Assembly: GCA_947172415.1 (NCBI GenBank)
Contig: OX359192.1
Coordinates: 1,366,501-1,430,500, forward strand
Reading direction: 5' to 3'
DNA length: 64,000 nt
From: Chondrosia reniformis
Lineage: Eukaryota; Porifera; Demospongiae; Chondrillida; Chondrillidae
Of the stretch, positions 20,880 to 33,290 are shown piece after piece. Each line of letters opens with the position of its first letter. Position 1 is the stretch's first letter. Below the pieces are notes generated by a model. That model was not told the DNA's origin and made no database searches. It saw only the letters and a program-made list of their open reading frames with translations. The position numbers and the translations under genes are program-made.

Positions 20880-21000
20880 AATCGGTTCCCAGACCCTTCA
20901 ACAAATATCGCGATATGCTAACGATAAGGAAAAAAGAGAAAAACGTCCATTCTCAGTGGGTTACAACAAATATCGCGATATACTGACGATAAGAAAAAAG
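20880..21000 (+). repeat. Two-copy direct repeat with ATATCGCGATAT palindrome
   Basis: ACAAATATCGCGATATGCTA with the following ACGATAAGGAAAAAAG occurs at about 20900 and again, slightly changed, at about 20967. It is noncoding and its origin is unknown. Confidence 0.55.
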
Positions 21001-21029
21001 AAAACACCAGTCACGTTAGCCAGCAGAGA

Positions 21030-21375
21030 CTGCTGTTACCGTCGAGCACCACGAGGAGGTGTGACTTGGATTTTGCTCGACGCAGGGAGTTCACGTTACC
21101 ATCCACAATGCGAGCCGTCCTTCCATCGCTGGTCGTCTGGGGCCAGGATCGTTGGTAACGCCTAACTGGTGCAGTTTGGGCTTTGGTAGTCACGGAGTGA
21201 CAGAACCGGCCTTATCCCTCCCCGGGTTCCGTTGTATCGATAAATCGATAATTGGTGAGCACATCCCCATGGCACCAACCGATACAGGGCAGCTACGGAA
21301 CCTAGACACTACCAAGCCAACGACTAAGGACTTACTCCCTTACCCGAGGCTCCACGCTGGTAGGCCTGAATGGTC
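21030..21375 (+). repeat. Dispersed 330-bp element related to the 3' half of the satellite cores
   Basis: GATAATTGGTGAGCACATCC, ATGGCACCAACCGAT, GGATCGTTGGTAACGC and GGTAGGCCTG match, in the same order, the minus strand of each plus-oriented core (for example 26450 down to 26105). The two are clearly diverged, so this is an older copy of a family. It has no ORF that is conserved between copies. It could be a SINE or MITE; no tRNA-like A/B box was identified. Confidence 0.55.
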
Positions 21376-21584
21376 ATGTTAAAATGGACTATTTATATGC
21401 AACTACGTTGTGAAATGGTAAAGAAAAAAAGGAAAAAACTGATTACCGTTGTAATTGATCCAATTCCAGAAACTTCCTTGTATTCTATACGCTTCTCTCA
21501 CGCATCACTCTGCCACCAGTGCGGTGGTGATGGAAGTGGAAATATACTAGTTATAAATATGCACTATATTCAGTTCCTAAGTAT

Positions 21585-21800
21585 GGCTGGTGCTTAACAT
21601 TTTGTACAATAATAGAGTTATAGTTATTATATTAATTTAAGCACCAGCTATACTTCCTGTACTAATACTGACGGTGCTTAACCACTTTTTGCAGGTATTG
21701 AATACAAAGGTGGTTAAGTACCGTCAATTATAGTACACATTTAGTACACAAACTACAACTATATAATAGTATAAATTTAAGCACCAGCTATACTTAATAC
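21585..21800. repeat. Nested inverted repeats around GGTGCTTAA
   Basis: GCTGGTGCTTAA (about 21587) pairs with TTAAGCACCAGC (about 21637 and 21778). A separate arm GACGGTGCTTAACCACTTT (about 21670) pairs with AAGGTGGTTAAGTACCGTC (about 21707). The layout suggests nested foldback or MITE insertions; the GTGCTTA word is shared with the tandem array at 22.26 kb. Confidence 0.6.
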
Positions 21801-22254
21801 AACGCCGAGTTAGCATACTCACGCCAAGTTACTCGAGGTTTTTCGTTCGTATTTTCTTTCTTTAATGGCCTGCAGCAAATCCAGAGTTGACTTAAATAGG
21901 AAGAACAATAGATTTTGGAAAGCGATAGATGTTTGACGGTTCGATTAATAACCCGGGGTCTAGCTGTTCTTCAAGTGATGATTAAAGCTTTTACTTCTGT
22001 ATTTAGGTTTGTAAATGGAACGAAACCTTGAACGACGATGTAGACAGTTTTGTTTTAATCCGTTTAGGACAGAAAAGTGTCGAATTTGTCGGTAAGCCTG
22101 CTAATCTCCAATGTCTACCATAATGATGATCATTAATGAGCAAGATGACTGATGCTAAAAGTATATAAGGTACAAATTAATTGTGTATACGTAGCATAGG
22201 ATAGTGCTTTAGGGGCGATTGCAATTGGTAGACACCTAAATACACTTAACTGTT
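21800..22254. other. Unassigned intronic spacer
   Basis: No gene or clear repeat was recognised between the foldback repeats and the 105-bp array. Confidence 0.3.
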
Positions 22255-22790
22255 ATGTTAGTGCTTGGCGGTGCTTAGAGCAAAAAGTGACTTAAGCACT
22301 GGCAAGCTTATAAGATGGGCGTAGGACAATTAGCAGTAAACTGGATCCCCTTTACTGTCAGTTTGGGGCTTGCCGGTGCTTAGAGCAAAAAGTGACTTAA
22401 GCACCGGCAAGCTTATAAGATGGGCGTAGGACAATTAGCAGTAAACTGGATCCCTAAACTGTCAGTTTAGGGCTTGCCGGTGCTTAGAGCAAAAGTGACT
22501 TAAGCACCGGGAAGCTTATAAGATGAGCGTAGGACAGTTTGCAGACACCTGGACCCCCTTAACTGTCAGTTTGGGGCTTGCCGGTGCTTAGAGCAAAAAG
22601 TGGCTTAAGCACTGGCAAGCTTATAAGATGGGCGTAGGACAATTAGCAGTAAACTGGATCCCCTTAACTGTCAGTTTGGGGCTTGCCGGTGCTTAGAGCA
22701 AAAAGTGACTTAAGCACCAGGAAGCTTATAAGATGGGCGTAAGACAATTGGCAGACACCTGGACCCCCTTAACTGTCGGTCTCTTTCCTT
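22255..22790 (+). repeat. 105-bp tandem array, 5 copies, each with a strong hairpin
   Basis: The word TAAGATGGGC recurs at 22311, 22416, 22519, 22624 and 22729, giving periods of 103-105 bp. Each unit contains GCTTGCCGGTGCTTA, a spacer GAGCAAAAAGTGACT and then TAAGCACCGGCAAGC, a perfect or near-perfect 15-bp inverted repeat. Compensatory-looking differences are limited. It is noncoding. Confidence 0.85.
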
Positions 22791-23240
22791 TCCCTGTTGC
22801 CATTCACCAAGCGTAAGAGAAAATAAGGTGTTCCATAGATAGCGTTTTGTTTTATTTGCTACTTTAACACAGCTACGTATGTGTACAGAGTTTGGATAAG
22901 CTGGTGCTTATTATTGATGTACCTTTATTTATTTATATAAATTTTATATAATTCTTAACAGTGCTTAACCACTTTTGTTTAAACTTAAATAGCTCACTTT
23001 TTGTGTACCGTGGTACCGGCACTTTAACCCAATAGATTCTGTTACCGGTACCGGTACTCTAACCACTGGGTTTTTAGGATATATGAGGGGCATTTTTCAT
23101 CAAACTTGCCAAACCTCAAACAAGATATGCCACAGGACTATCTGCAGAGCTTTAGCTTACTATATATACTCCATTTGCTAGAGTTTCAGCACAGAATGTA
23201 CATAAAATTCCAGATTATATGAATATACCTTGTATAGTAG
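22791..23240. other. Spacer before the satellite array
   Basis: This is AT-rich DNA with short GGTACCGGTA-type repeats (about 23005-23060, TACCGGTACCGGTAC). No gene was recognised. Confidence 0.35.
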
Positions 23241-23345
23241 GCCTACCTGGACACATCTCTATGTCGGTAGCGGTTCCCATAGAGGTTGGTAGTGTTTAGA
23301 CTCTGAAGTCCTAATCAGTTGGTATATACCATAGAGACGTGCATG
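23241..23345. repeat. Truncated core fragment at the left edge of the satellite
   Basis: AGGCCTACCTGGACACATCT through CCATAGAGACGTGC matches about 26104-26209 of core 1 and then jumps straight into a satellite monomer at TGCTGACAGCAAG. It is a partial ninth core copy whose ends are internal deletions or recombination joints. Confidence 0.7.
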
Positions 23346-25584
23346 CTGACAGCAAGTTTGAGCTTCATATCCTTCCATTTGACAGAGTTACAGCCCTAAG
23401 TGTACATTGTATTAAGAAAATGTATGGGGAAAGATAGGGTAAATTTCTGTAAAAATCAAAATTTCTAAAACTGTTTGGAAATGTTTCATACTTGTATGTG
23501 AATGTGGATACCAAGTTTAAGCTTCAAATTTACCAATTTGACAGAGTTACATCACTAAATGTACATTTAAGTTAATGTATGGTGAGAGATAGGGCAAATG
23601 TAAAGATTTATGAAAATTTCAAATTCTCATTGGAAATGTTTCATACATGTCTGTGAATAGAGACACCAAGTTTGAGCTTCATATCTTTCCATTTGACAGA
23701 GTTAGATCACCAAATGTACATTAATATACTGGAATACCAAATTAATGTATAGTGAGAGATAAGGCAAATGTAAAGATTTATAATTGGAAATGTTTCATAC
23801 ATGTCTGTGAATGCTGACAGCAAGTTTGAGCTTCATATCTTTCCATTTGACAGAGTTAGAGCACCAAATGTACATTAATATACTGGAATACCAAATTAAG
23901 GTATGGTGAGATATAAGGCAAATGTAAAGATTTGTGAAAATTTCAAATTCTCATTGGAAATGTTTCATACATGTCTGTGAATGCTGACAGCAAGTTTGAG
24001 CTTCATATCTTTCCATTTGATGGAGTTAGAGCACCAAATGTACATTAATATACTGGAATACCAAATTAATGTATAGGGAGAGATAGGGCAAATGTAAAGA
24101 TTTATGAAAATTTCAAATTGTTATTGGAAATGTTTCATACATGTCTGTGAATGCTGACAGCAAGTTTGAGCTTCATATCTTTCCATTTGACAGAATTAGA
24201 GCACCAAATGTACATTCATATACTGGAATACCAAATTAATGTATGGTGAGAGATAGGGCAAATGTAAAGATTTATGAAAATTTCAAATTCTCATTGGAAA
24301 TGTTTCATACATGTCTGTGAATGCTGACAGCAAGTTTGAGCTTCATATCTTTCCATTTGACAGAATTAGAGCACCAAATGTACATTCATATACTGGAATA
24401 CCAAATTAATGTATGGTGAGAGATAAGGCAAATGTAAAGATTTATGAAAATTTCAAATTCTCATTGGAAATGTTTCATACATGTCTGTGAATGCTGACAG
24501 CAAGTTTGAGCTTCATATCTTTCCATTTGACAGAGTTAGAGCACCAAATGTACATTAATATACTGGAATACCAAATTAAGGTATGGTGAGATATAAGGCA
24601 AATGTAAAGATTTGTGAAAATTTCAAATTCTCATTGGAAATGTTTCATACATGTCTGTGAATGCTGACAGCAAGTTTGAGCTTCATATCTTTCCATTTGA
24701 TGGAGTTAGAGCACCAAATGTACATTAATATACTGGAATACCAAATTAATGTATAGGGAGAGATAGGGCAAATGTAAAGATTTATGAAAATTTCAAATTG
24801 TTATTGGAAATGTTTCATACATGTCTGTGAATGCTGACAGCAAGTTTGAGCTTCATATCTTTCCATTTGACAGAATTAGAGCACCAAATGTACATTCATA
24901 TACTGGAATACCAAATTAATGTATGGTGAGAGATAGGGCAAATGTAAAGATTTATGAAAATTTCAAATTCTCATTGGAAATGTTTCATACATGTCTGTGA
25001 ATGCTGACAGCAAGTTTGAGCTTCATATCTTTCCATTTGACAGAATTAGAGCACCAAATGTACATTCATATACTGGAATACCAAATTAATGTATAGTGAG
25101 AGATAGGGTAAATGTAAAGATTTATGAAAATTTCAAATTCTCATTGGAAATGTTTCATACATGTCTGTGAATGCTGACAGCAAGTTTGAGCTTCATATCT
25201 TTCCATTTGACAGAATTAGAGCACCAAATGTACATTCATATACTGGAATACCAAATTAATGTATGGTGAGAGATAAGGCAAATGTAAAGATTTATGAAAA
25301 TTTCAAATTCACATTGGAAATGTTTCATACATGTCTGTGAATGCTGACAGCAAGTTTGAGCTTCATATCTTTCCATTTGACAGAATTAGAGCACCAAATG
25401 TACATTCATATACTGGAATACCAAATTAATGTATAGTGAGAGATAGGGCAAATGTAAAGATTTATGAAAATTTCAAATTGTCATTGGAAATGTTTCAAAC
25501 ATGTCTGTGAATGCTGACGTTAAGTTAAAGCTTCATATCTTTCCATTTGACAGAGCTACAGCACTCTAATGTACATTAAATTTC

Positions 25585-26660
25585 TAATATACAACCTTAA
25601 ATGGGTGTAGAATATATATCGTGCGATACTATTATGCAAATTATCGGCATACGAAGTTAAAATGTTTTGACATGAATGGGGCAACTAGAAACACGCAGGG
25701 ACAGTCCAGAACGCAGCTGTCAGAAGGTCTTTACATAGAGGCAGGTAGCCATTATGCTATTACTGCAATTGAGATTGAGTGTGGCTGGTTATACCAGTTT
25801 ACGTTCATATCGGAACACCTCTCGCTAAAATCGTTTCTACATGGGACCAGAAAAGTTGGTCTCCTCCGCCAATCAAGAGACTTACAGGATTCTATCCATT
25901 TTTCCCAGTTTCTAGATGAACTACGAATACTGGATATACCTTTAAAATGGCTTGGAACGATGCACTCATCCCGAATTAACTTGATATAATTTGACTACAT
26001 TTTTCTCGCAAATACCCTATTCTTAAGTATGGAATAGCGCCAACCACAATCGTTTCCTTTTGAAATTTTCTTGTTTAAATAGAAGCGCAAAACCTTATAA
26101 AGTAGGCCTACCTGGACACATCTCTATGGTGGTAGCGGTTCCCATAGAGGTTGGTAGCGCTTAGACTCTGAAGCTGTCTCCTAATCGGTTGGTGCCATAG
26201 AGACGTGCTCACCAATAATCCGGATTTCGGGGGGGTTCCACGTAATGTGGGATTGGCATCTGATATCTTAGGATTCATATGAGTCGGCCATATCGAGAAG
26301 AACTGGTTCTTCTCACGCAAGTGACACCCAAAGCTCAACTCGGCAGAGCGTTACCACCGATCCCGGCCTCTGAGCGTCGTGGATGGTAGCGTTCGGTATG
26401 GTCCAACTTTTTTTCTTTGGAGTTTCGTTGGCTGTCGATCGGCAAAATTTCACTTTAACGACATCCATATAATATATGTGGATAGAAACTGCTTCAACAA
26501 CAATCAAGTACTACACAGTGCATATCCATGTGTATAAGAAATCTTTCAAAGAGTTCTATTTTTTCAGAAATATATACAGTACGGCATGTTCACTCTTACA
26601 CCTACTCACTACTCAAGGTCGGCCATTTATAGTATTACGCAATTAGGGTTAGTTAATGTA
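25585..26660 (+). repeat. Satellite core unit 1
   Basis: This about 1.08-kb non-satellite unit holds a 122-codon plus-strand ORF (25621-25989; MRYYYANYRHTKLKC to SSRINLI) and, on the minus strand, two overlapping ORFs (26108-26338 and 26313-26507). It ends with CAATTAGGGTTAGTTAATG. I recognise no family with confidence; the ORF segment GLYIEAGSHYAITAIEIECG is the most protein-like part. This copy has DLQDS where the others have HLQDS. Confidence 0.85.
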
Positions 26661-27959
26661 TGAGAAATTTATGTAGAAATCAAAATTTCTAAAACTGTTT
26701 GGAAATGTTTCATACATGTCTGTGAATGTAGACACAAAGTTTAAACTTCATATTTAGCCATTTGACAGAGTTACAGCACTAAGTGTACATTGTATTAAGA
26801 AAATGTATGGGGAAAGATAGGATAAATTTATGTAAAAATCAAAATTTCTTAAACTGTTTGGAAATGTTTCCTACTTGTATGTGAATGTGGATACCAAGTT
26901 TAAGTTTCAAATTTTCCAATTTGACAGAGTTACATCACTAAATGTACATTTAAGTTAATGTATGGTGAGAGATAGGGCAAATGTCAAGATTTATGAAAAT
27001 TTCAAATTCTCATTGGAAATGTTTCATCCATGTCTGTGAATAGAGAAACCAAGTTTGAGCTTCATATCTTTCCATTTGACAGAGTTACAGCACCAAATGT
27101 ACATTCATATACTGGAATACCAAATTAATGTATAGTGAGAGATAGGGTAAATGTAAAGATTTACGAAAATTTCAAATTCTCATTGGAAATGTTTCATACA
27201 TGTCTGTGAATGCTGACAGCAAGTTTGAGCTTCATATCTTTCCATTTGATGGAGTTAGAGCACCAAATGTACATTAATATACTGGAATACCAAATTAATG
27301 TATAGGGAGAGATAGGGCAAATGTAAAGATTTATGAAAATTTCAAATTGTTATTGGAAATGTTTCATACATGTCTGTGAATGCTGACAGCAAGTTTGAGC
27401 TTCATATCTTTCCATTTGACAGAATTAGAGCACCAAATGTACATTCATATACTGTAATACCAAATTAATGTATGGTGAGAGATAGGGCAAATGTAAAGAT
27501 TTATGAAAATTTCAAATTCTCATTGGAAATGTTTCATACATGTCTGTGAATGCTGACAGCAAGTTTGAGCTTCATATCTTTCCATTTGACAGAATTAGAG
27601 CACCAAATGTACATTCATATACTGGAATACCAAATTAATGTATAGTGAGAGATAGGGTAAATGTAAAGATTTATGAAAATTTCAAATTCTCATTGGAAAT
27701 GTTTCATACATGTCTGTGAATGCTGACAGCAAGTTTGAGCTTCATATCTTTCCATTTGACAGAATTAGAGCACCAAATGTACATTCATATACTGGAATAC
27801 CAAATTAATGTATGGTGAGAGATAGGGCAAATGTAAAGATTTATGAAAATTTCAAATTCTCATTGGAAATGTTTCAAACATGTCTGTGAATGCTGACGTT
27901 AATTTAAAGCTTCATATCTTTCCATTTGACAGAGCTACAGCACTCTAATGTACATTAAA

Positions 27960-29045
27960 TTTCTAATATACAACCTTAAATGGGTGTAGAATATATATCG
28001 TGCGATACTATTATGCAAATTATCGGCATACGAAGTTAAAATGTTTTGACATGAATGGGGCAACTAGAAACACGCAGGGACAGTCCAGAACGCAGCTGTC
28101 AGAAGGTCTTTACATAGAGGCAGGTAGCCATTATGCTATTACTGCAATTGAGATTGAGTGTGGCTGGTTATACCAGTTTACGTTCATATCGGAACACCTC
28201 TCGCTAAAATCGTTTCTACATGGGACCAGAAAAGTTGGTCTCCTCCGCCAATCAAGACACTTACAGGATTCTATCCATTTTTCCCAGTTTCTAGATGAAC
28301 TACGAATACTGGATATACCTTTAAAATGGCTTGGAACGATGCACTCATCCCGAATTAACTTGATATAATTTGACTACATTTTTCTCGCAAATACCCTATT
28401 CTTAAGTATGGAATAGCGCCAACCACAATCGTTTCCTTTTGAAATTTTCTTGTTTAAATAGAAGCGCAAAACCTTATAAAGTAGGCCTACCTGGACACAT
28501 CTCTATGGTGGTAGCGGTTCCCATAGAGGTTGGTAGCGCTTAGACTCTGAAGCTGTCTCCTAATCGGTTGGTGCCATAGAGACGTGCTCACCAATAATCC
28601 GGATTTCGGGGGGGTTCCACGTAATGTGGGATTGGCATCTGATATCTTAGGATTCATATGAGTCGGCCATATCGAGAAGAACTGGTTCTTCTCACGCAAG
28701 TGACACCCAAAGCTCAACTCGGCAGAGCGTTACCACCGATCCCGGCCTCTGAGCGTCGTGGATGGTGGCGTTCGGTATGGTCCAACTTTTTTTCTTTGGA
28801 GTTTCGTTGGCCGTCGATCGGCAAAATTTCACTTTAACGACATCCATATAATATATGTGGATAGAAACTGCTTCAACAACAATCAAGTACTACACAGTGC
28901 ATATCCATGCGTATAAGAAATCTTTCAAAGAGTTCTATTTTTTCAGAAATATATACAGTACGGCATGTTCATTCTTACACCTACTCACTACTCAAGGTCG
29001 GCCATTTATAGTATTACGCAATTAGGGTTAGTTAATGTATTATGA
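27960..29045 (+). repeat. Satellite core unit 2
   Basis: It is nearly identical to core 1, with the 122-codon ORF at 28000-28368 and minus ORFs at 28487-28717 and 28692-28886. It follows seven or so 170-bp monomers. Confidence 0.85.
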
Positions 29046-32000
29046 GAAATTTATGTAGAAATCAAAATTTCTAAAACTGTTTGGAAATGTTTCATACATG
29101 TCTGTGAATGTAGACACAAAGTTTAAACTTCATATTTAGCCATTTGACAGAGTTACAGCACTAAGTGTACATTGTATTAAGAAAATGTATGGGGAAAGAT
29201 AGGATAAATTTATGTAAAAATCAAAATTTCTTAAACTGTTTGGAAATGTTTCCTACTTGTATGTGAATGTGGATACCAAGTTTAAGTTTCAAATTTTCCA
29301 ATTTGACAGAGTTACATCACTAAATGTACATTTAAGTTAATGTATGGTGAGAGATAGGGCAAATGTAAAGATTTATGAAAATTTCAAATTCTCATTGGAA
29401 ATGTTTCATCCATGTCTGTGAATAGAGAAACCAAGTTTGAGCTTCATATCTTTCCATTTGACAGAGTTAGAGCACCAAATGTACATTCATATACTGGAAT
29501 ACCAAATTAATGTATAGTGAGAGATAGGGTAAATGTAAAGATTTACGAAAATTTCAAATTCTCATTGGAAATGTTTCATACATGTCTGTGAATGCTGACA
29601 GCAAGTTTGAGCTTCATATCTTTCCATTTTACAGAATTAGAACACCAAATGTACATTAATATACCGGAATACCAAATTAATGTATAGTGAGAGATAAGGC
29701 AAATGTAAAGATTTATGAAAATTTCAAATTCTCATTGGATCAAATTTTCTAAAACTGTTTCATACATGTCTGTTAAAGTAGACACAAAGTTTAAACTTCA
29801 TATTTAGCCATTTGACAGAGTTACAGCCCTAAGTGTACATTGTATTAAGAAAATGTATGGGGAAAGATAGGGTAAATTTCTGTAAAAATCAAAATTTCTA
29901 AAACTGTTTGGAAATGTTTCATACTTGTATGTGAATGTGGATACCAAGTTTAAGCTTAAAATTTACCAATTTGACAGAGTTACATCACTAAATGTACATT
30001 TAAGTTAATGTATGGGTGAGAGATAGGGCAAATGCAAAGATTTATGAAAATTTCAAATTCTCATTGGAAATGTTTCATACATGTCTGTGAATGCTGACAG
30101 CAAGTTTGAGCTTCATATCTTTCCATTTGACAGAGTTAGAGCACCAAATGTACATTAATATACTGGAATACCAAATTAATGTATGGTGAGATATAAGGCA
30201 AATGTAAAGATTTATGAAAATTTCAAATTCTCATTGGAAATGTTTCATACATGTCTGTGAATGCTGACAGCAAGTTTGAGCTTCATACGTATCTTTCCAT
30301 TTGACAGAGTTAGAGCACCAAATGTACATTAATATACTGGAATACCAAATTAATGTATAGTGAGAGATAGGGCAAATGTAAAGATTTATGAAAATTTCAA
30401 ATTCTCATTGGAAATGTTTCATACATGTCTGTGAATGCTGACAGCAAGTTTGAGCTTCATATCTTTCCATTTGACAGAGTTAGAGCACCAAATGTACATT
30501 AATATACTGGAATACCAAATTAATGTATGGTGAGAGATAAGGCAAATGTAAAGATTTATGAAAATTTCAAATTCTCATTGGAAATGTTTCATACATGTCT
30601 GTGAATGCTGACAGCAAGTTTGAGCTTCATATCTTTCCATTTGACAGAGTTAGAACACCAAATGTACATTAATATACTGGAATACCAAATTAATGTATAG
30701 TGAGAGATAAAGCAAATGTAAAGATTTATGAAAATTTCAAATTCTTATTGGATCAAATTTCTAAAACTGTTTCATACATGTCTGTTAAAGTAGACACAAA
30801 GTTTAAACTTCATATTTAGCCATTTGACAGAGTTACAGCCCTAAGTGTACATTGTATTAAGAAAATGTATGGGGAAAGATAGGGTAAATTTCTGTAAAAA
30901 TCAAAATTTCTAAAACTGTTTGGAAATGTTTCATACTTGTATGTGAATGTGGATACCAAGTTTAAGCTTAAAATTTACCAATTTGACAGAGTTACATCAC
31001 TAAATGTACATTTAAGTTAATGTATGGGTGAGAGATAGGGCAAATGCAAAGATTTATGAAAATTTCAAATTCTCATTGGAAATGTTTCATACATGTCTGT
31101 GAATAGAGACACCAAGTTTGAGCTTCATATTTTCCATTTGACAGAGTTAGATCACCAAATGTACATTCATATACTGGAATACCAAATTAATGTATGGTGA
31201 GAGATAAGGCAAATGTAAAGATTTATAAAAATTTCAAATTCTCATTGGAAATTAATGTTTCATACATGTCTGTGAATGCTGACAGCAAGTTTGAGCTTCA
31301 TACGTATCTTTCCATTTGACAGAGTTAGAGCACCAAATGTACATTAATATACTGGAATACCAAATTAATGTATAGTGAGAGATAGGGCAAATGTAAAGAT
31401 TTATGAAAATTTCAAATTCTCATTGGAAATGTTTCATACATGTCTGTGAATGCTGACAGCAAGTTTGAGCTTCATATCTTTCCATTTGACAGAATTAGAG
31501 CACCAAATGTACATTCATATACTGGAATACCAAATTAATGTATGGTGAGAGATAGGGTAAATGTAAAGATTTATGAAAATTTCAAATTCTCATTGGAAAT
31601 GTTTCATACATGTCTATGAATGCTGACAGCAAGTTTGAGCTTCATATCTTTCCATTTTACAGAGTTAGAGCACCAAATGTACATTCATATACTGGAATAC
31701 CAAATTAATGTATGGTGAGAGATAAGGCAAATGTAAAGATTTATGAAAATTTCAAATTCTCATTGGAAATGTTTCATACATGTCTGTGAATAGAGACACC
31801 AAGTTTGAGCTTCATATCTTTCCATTTTACAGAGTTAGAGCACCAAATGTACATTCATATACTGGAATACCAAATTAATGTATGGTGAGAGATAAGGCAA
31901 ATGTAAAGATTTATGAAAATTTCAAATTCTCATTGGAAATGTTTCATACATGTCTGTGAATGCTGACAGCAAGTTTGAGCTTCATATCTTTCCATTTTAC

Positions 32001-32199
32001 AGAGTTAGAGCACCAAATGTACATTCATATACCGGAATACCAAATTAATGTATGGTGAGAGATAGGGCAAATGTAAAGATTTATGAAAATTTCAAATTGT
32101 CATTGGAAATGTTTCAAACATGTCTGTGAATGCTGACGTTAAGTTAAAGCTTCATATCTTTCCATTTGACAGAGCTACAGCACTCTAATGTACATTAAA

Positions 32200-33290
32200 T
32201 TTCTAATATACAACCTTAAATGGGTGTAGAATATATATCGTGCGATACTATTATGCAAATTATCGGCATACGAAGTTAAAATGTTTTGACATGAATGGGG
32301 CAACTAGAAACACGCAGGGACAGTCCAGAACGCAGCTGTCAGAAGGTCTTTACATAGAGGCAGGTAGCCATTATGCTATTACTGCAATTGAGATTGAGTG
32401 TGGCTGGTTATACCAGTTTACGTTCATATCGGAACACCTCTCGCTAAAATCGTTTCTACATGGGACCAGAAAAGTTGGTCTCCTCCACCAATCAAGACAC
32501 TTACAGGATTCTATCCATTTTTCCCAGTTTCTAGATGAACTACGAATACTGGATATACCTTTAAAATGGCTTGGAACGATGCACTCATCCCGAATTAACT
32601 TGATATAATTTGACTACATTTTTCTCGCAAATACCCTATTCTTAAGTATGGAATAGCGCCAACCACAATCGTTTCCTTTTGAAATTTTCTTGTTTAAATA
32701 GAAGCGCAAAACCTTATAAAGTAGGCCTACCTGGACACATCTCTATGGTGGTAGCGGTTCCCATAGAGGTTGGTAGCGCTTAGACTCTGAAGCTGTCTCC
32801 TAATCGGTTGGTGCCATAGAGACGTGCTCACCAATAATCCGGATTTCGGGGGGGTTCCACGTAATGTGGGATTGGCATCTGATATCTTAGGATTCATATG
32901 AGTCGGCCATATCGAGAAGAACTGGTTCTTCTCACGCAAGTGACACCCAAAGCTCAACTCGGCAGAGCGTTACCACCGATCCCGGCCTCTGAGCGTCGTG
33001 GATGGTGGCGTTCGGTATGGTCCAACTTTTTTTCTTTGGAGTTTCGTTGGCCGTCGATCGGCAAAATTTCACTTTAACGACATCCATATAATATATGTGG
33101 ATAGAAACTGCTTCAACAACAATCAAGTACTACACAGTGCATATCCATGCGTATAAGAAATCTTTCAAAGAGTTCTATTTTTTCAGAAATATATACAGTA
33201 CGGCATGTTCATTCTTACACCTACTCACTACTCAAGGTCGGCCATTTATAGTATTACGCAATTAGGGTTAGTTAATGTATGATGAGACAT
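32200..33290 (+). repeat. Satellite core unit 3
   Basis: The ORF is at 32240-32608 with a Arg-to-His change (LLHQSR). The following monomer begins with a shortened subtype lacking the TTGGAAATG piece. Confidence 0.85.

Noticed and set aside
24241-24411. Hammerhead ribozyme in the 170-bp satellite
   Set aside because: Both strands of the monomer were checked for CTGATGA with a following GAAA and no matching core was found.
26108-26507. Two overlapping minus-strand ORFs in each core as proteins
   Set aside because: They lie in the segment shared with the 21.03-21.38 kb copy, where the blocks are conserved but these frames are not.
26645-26660. TTAGGGTTAG in the cores as a telomeric repeat
   Set aside because: Only about one and a half units occur per core and they are not extended. 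This is chance.
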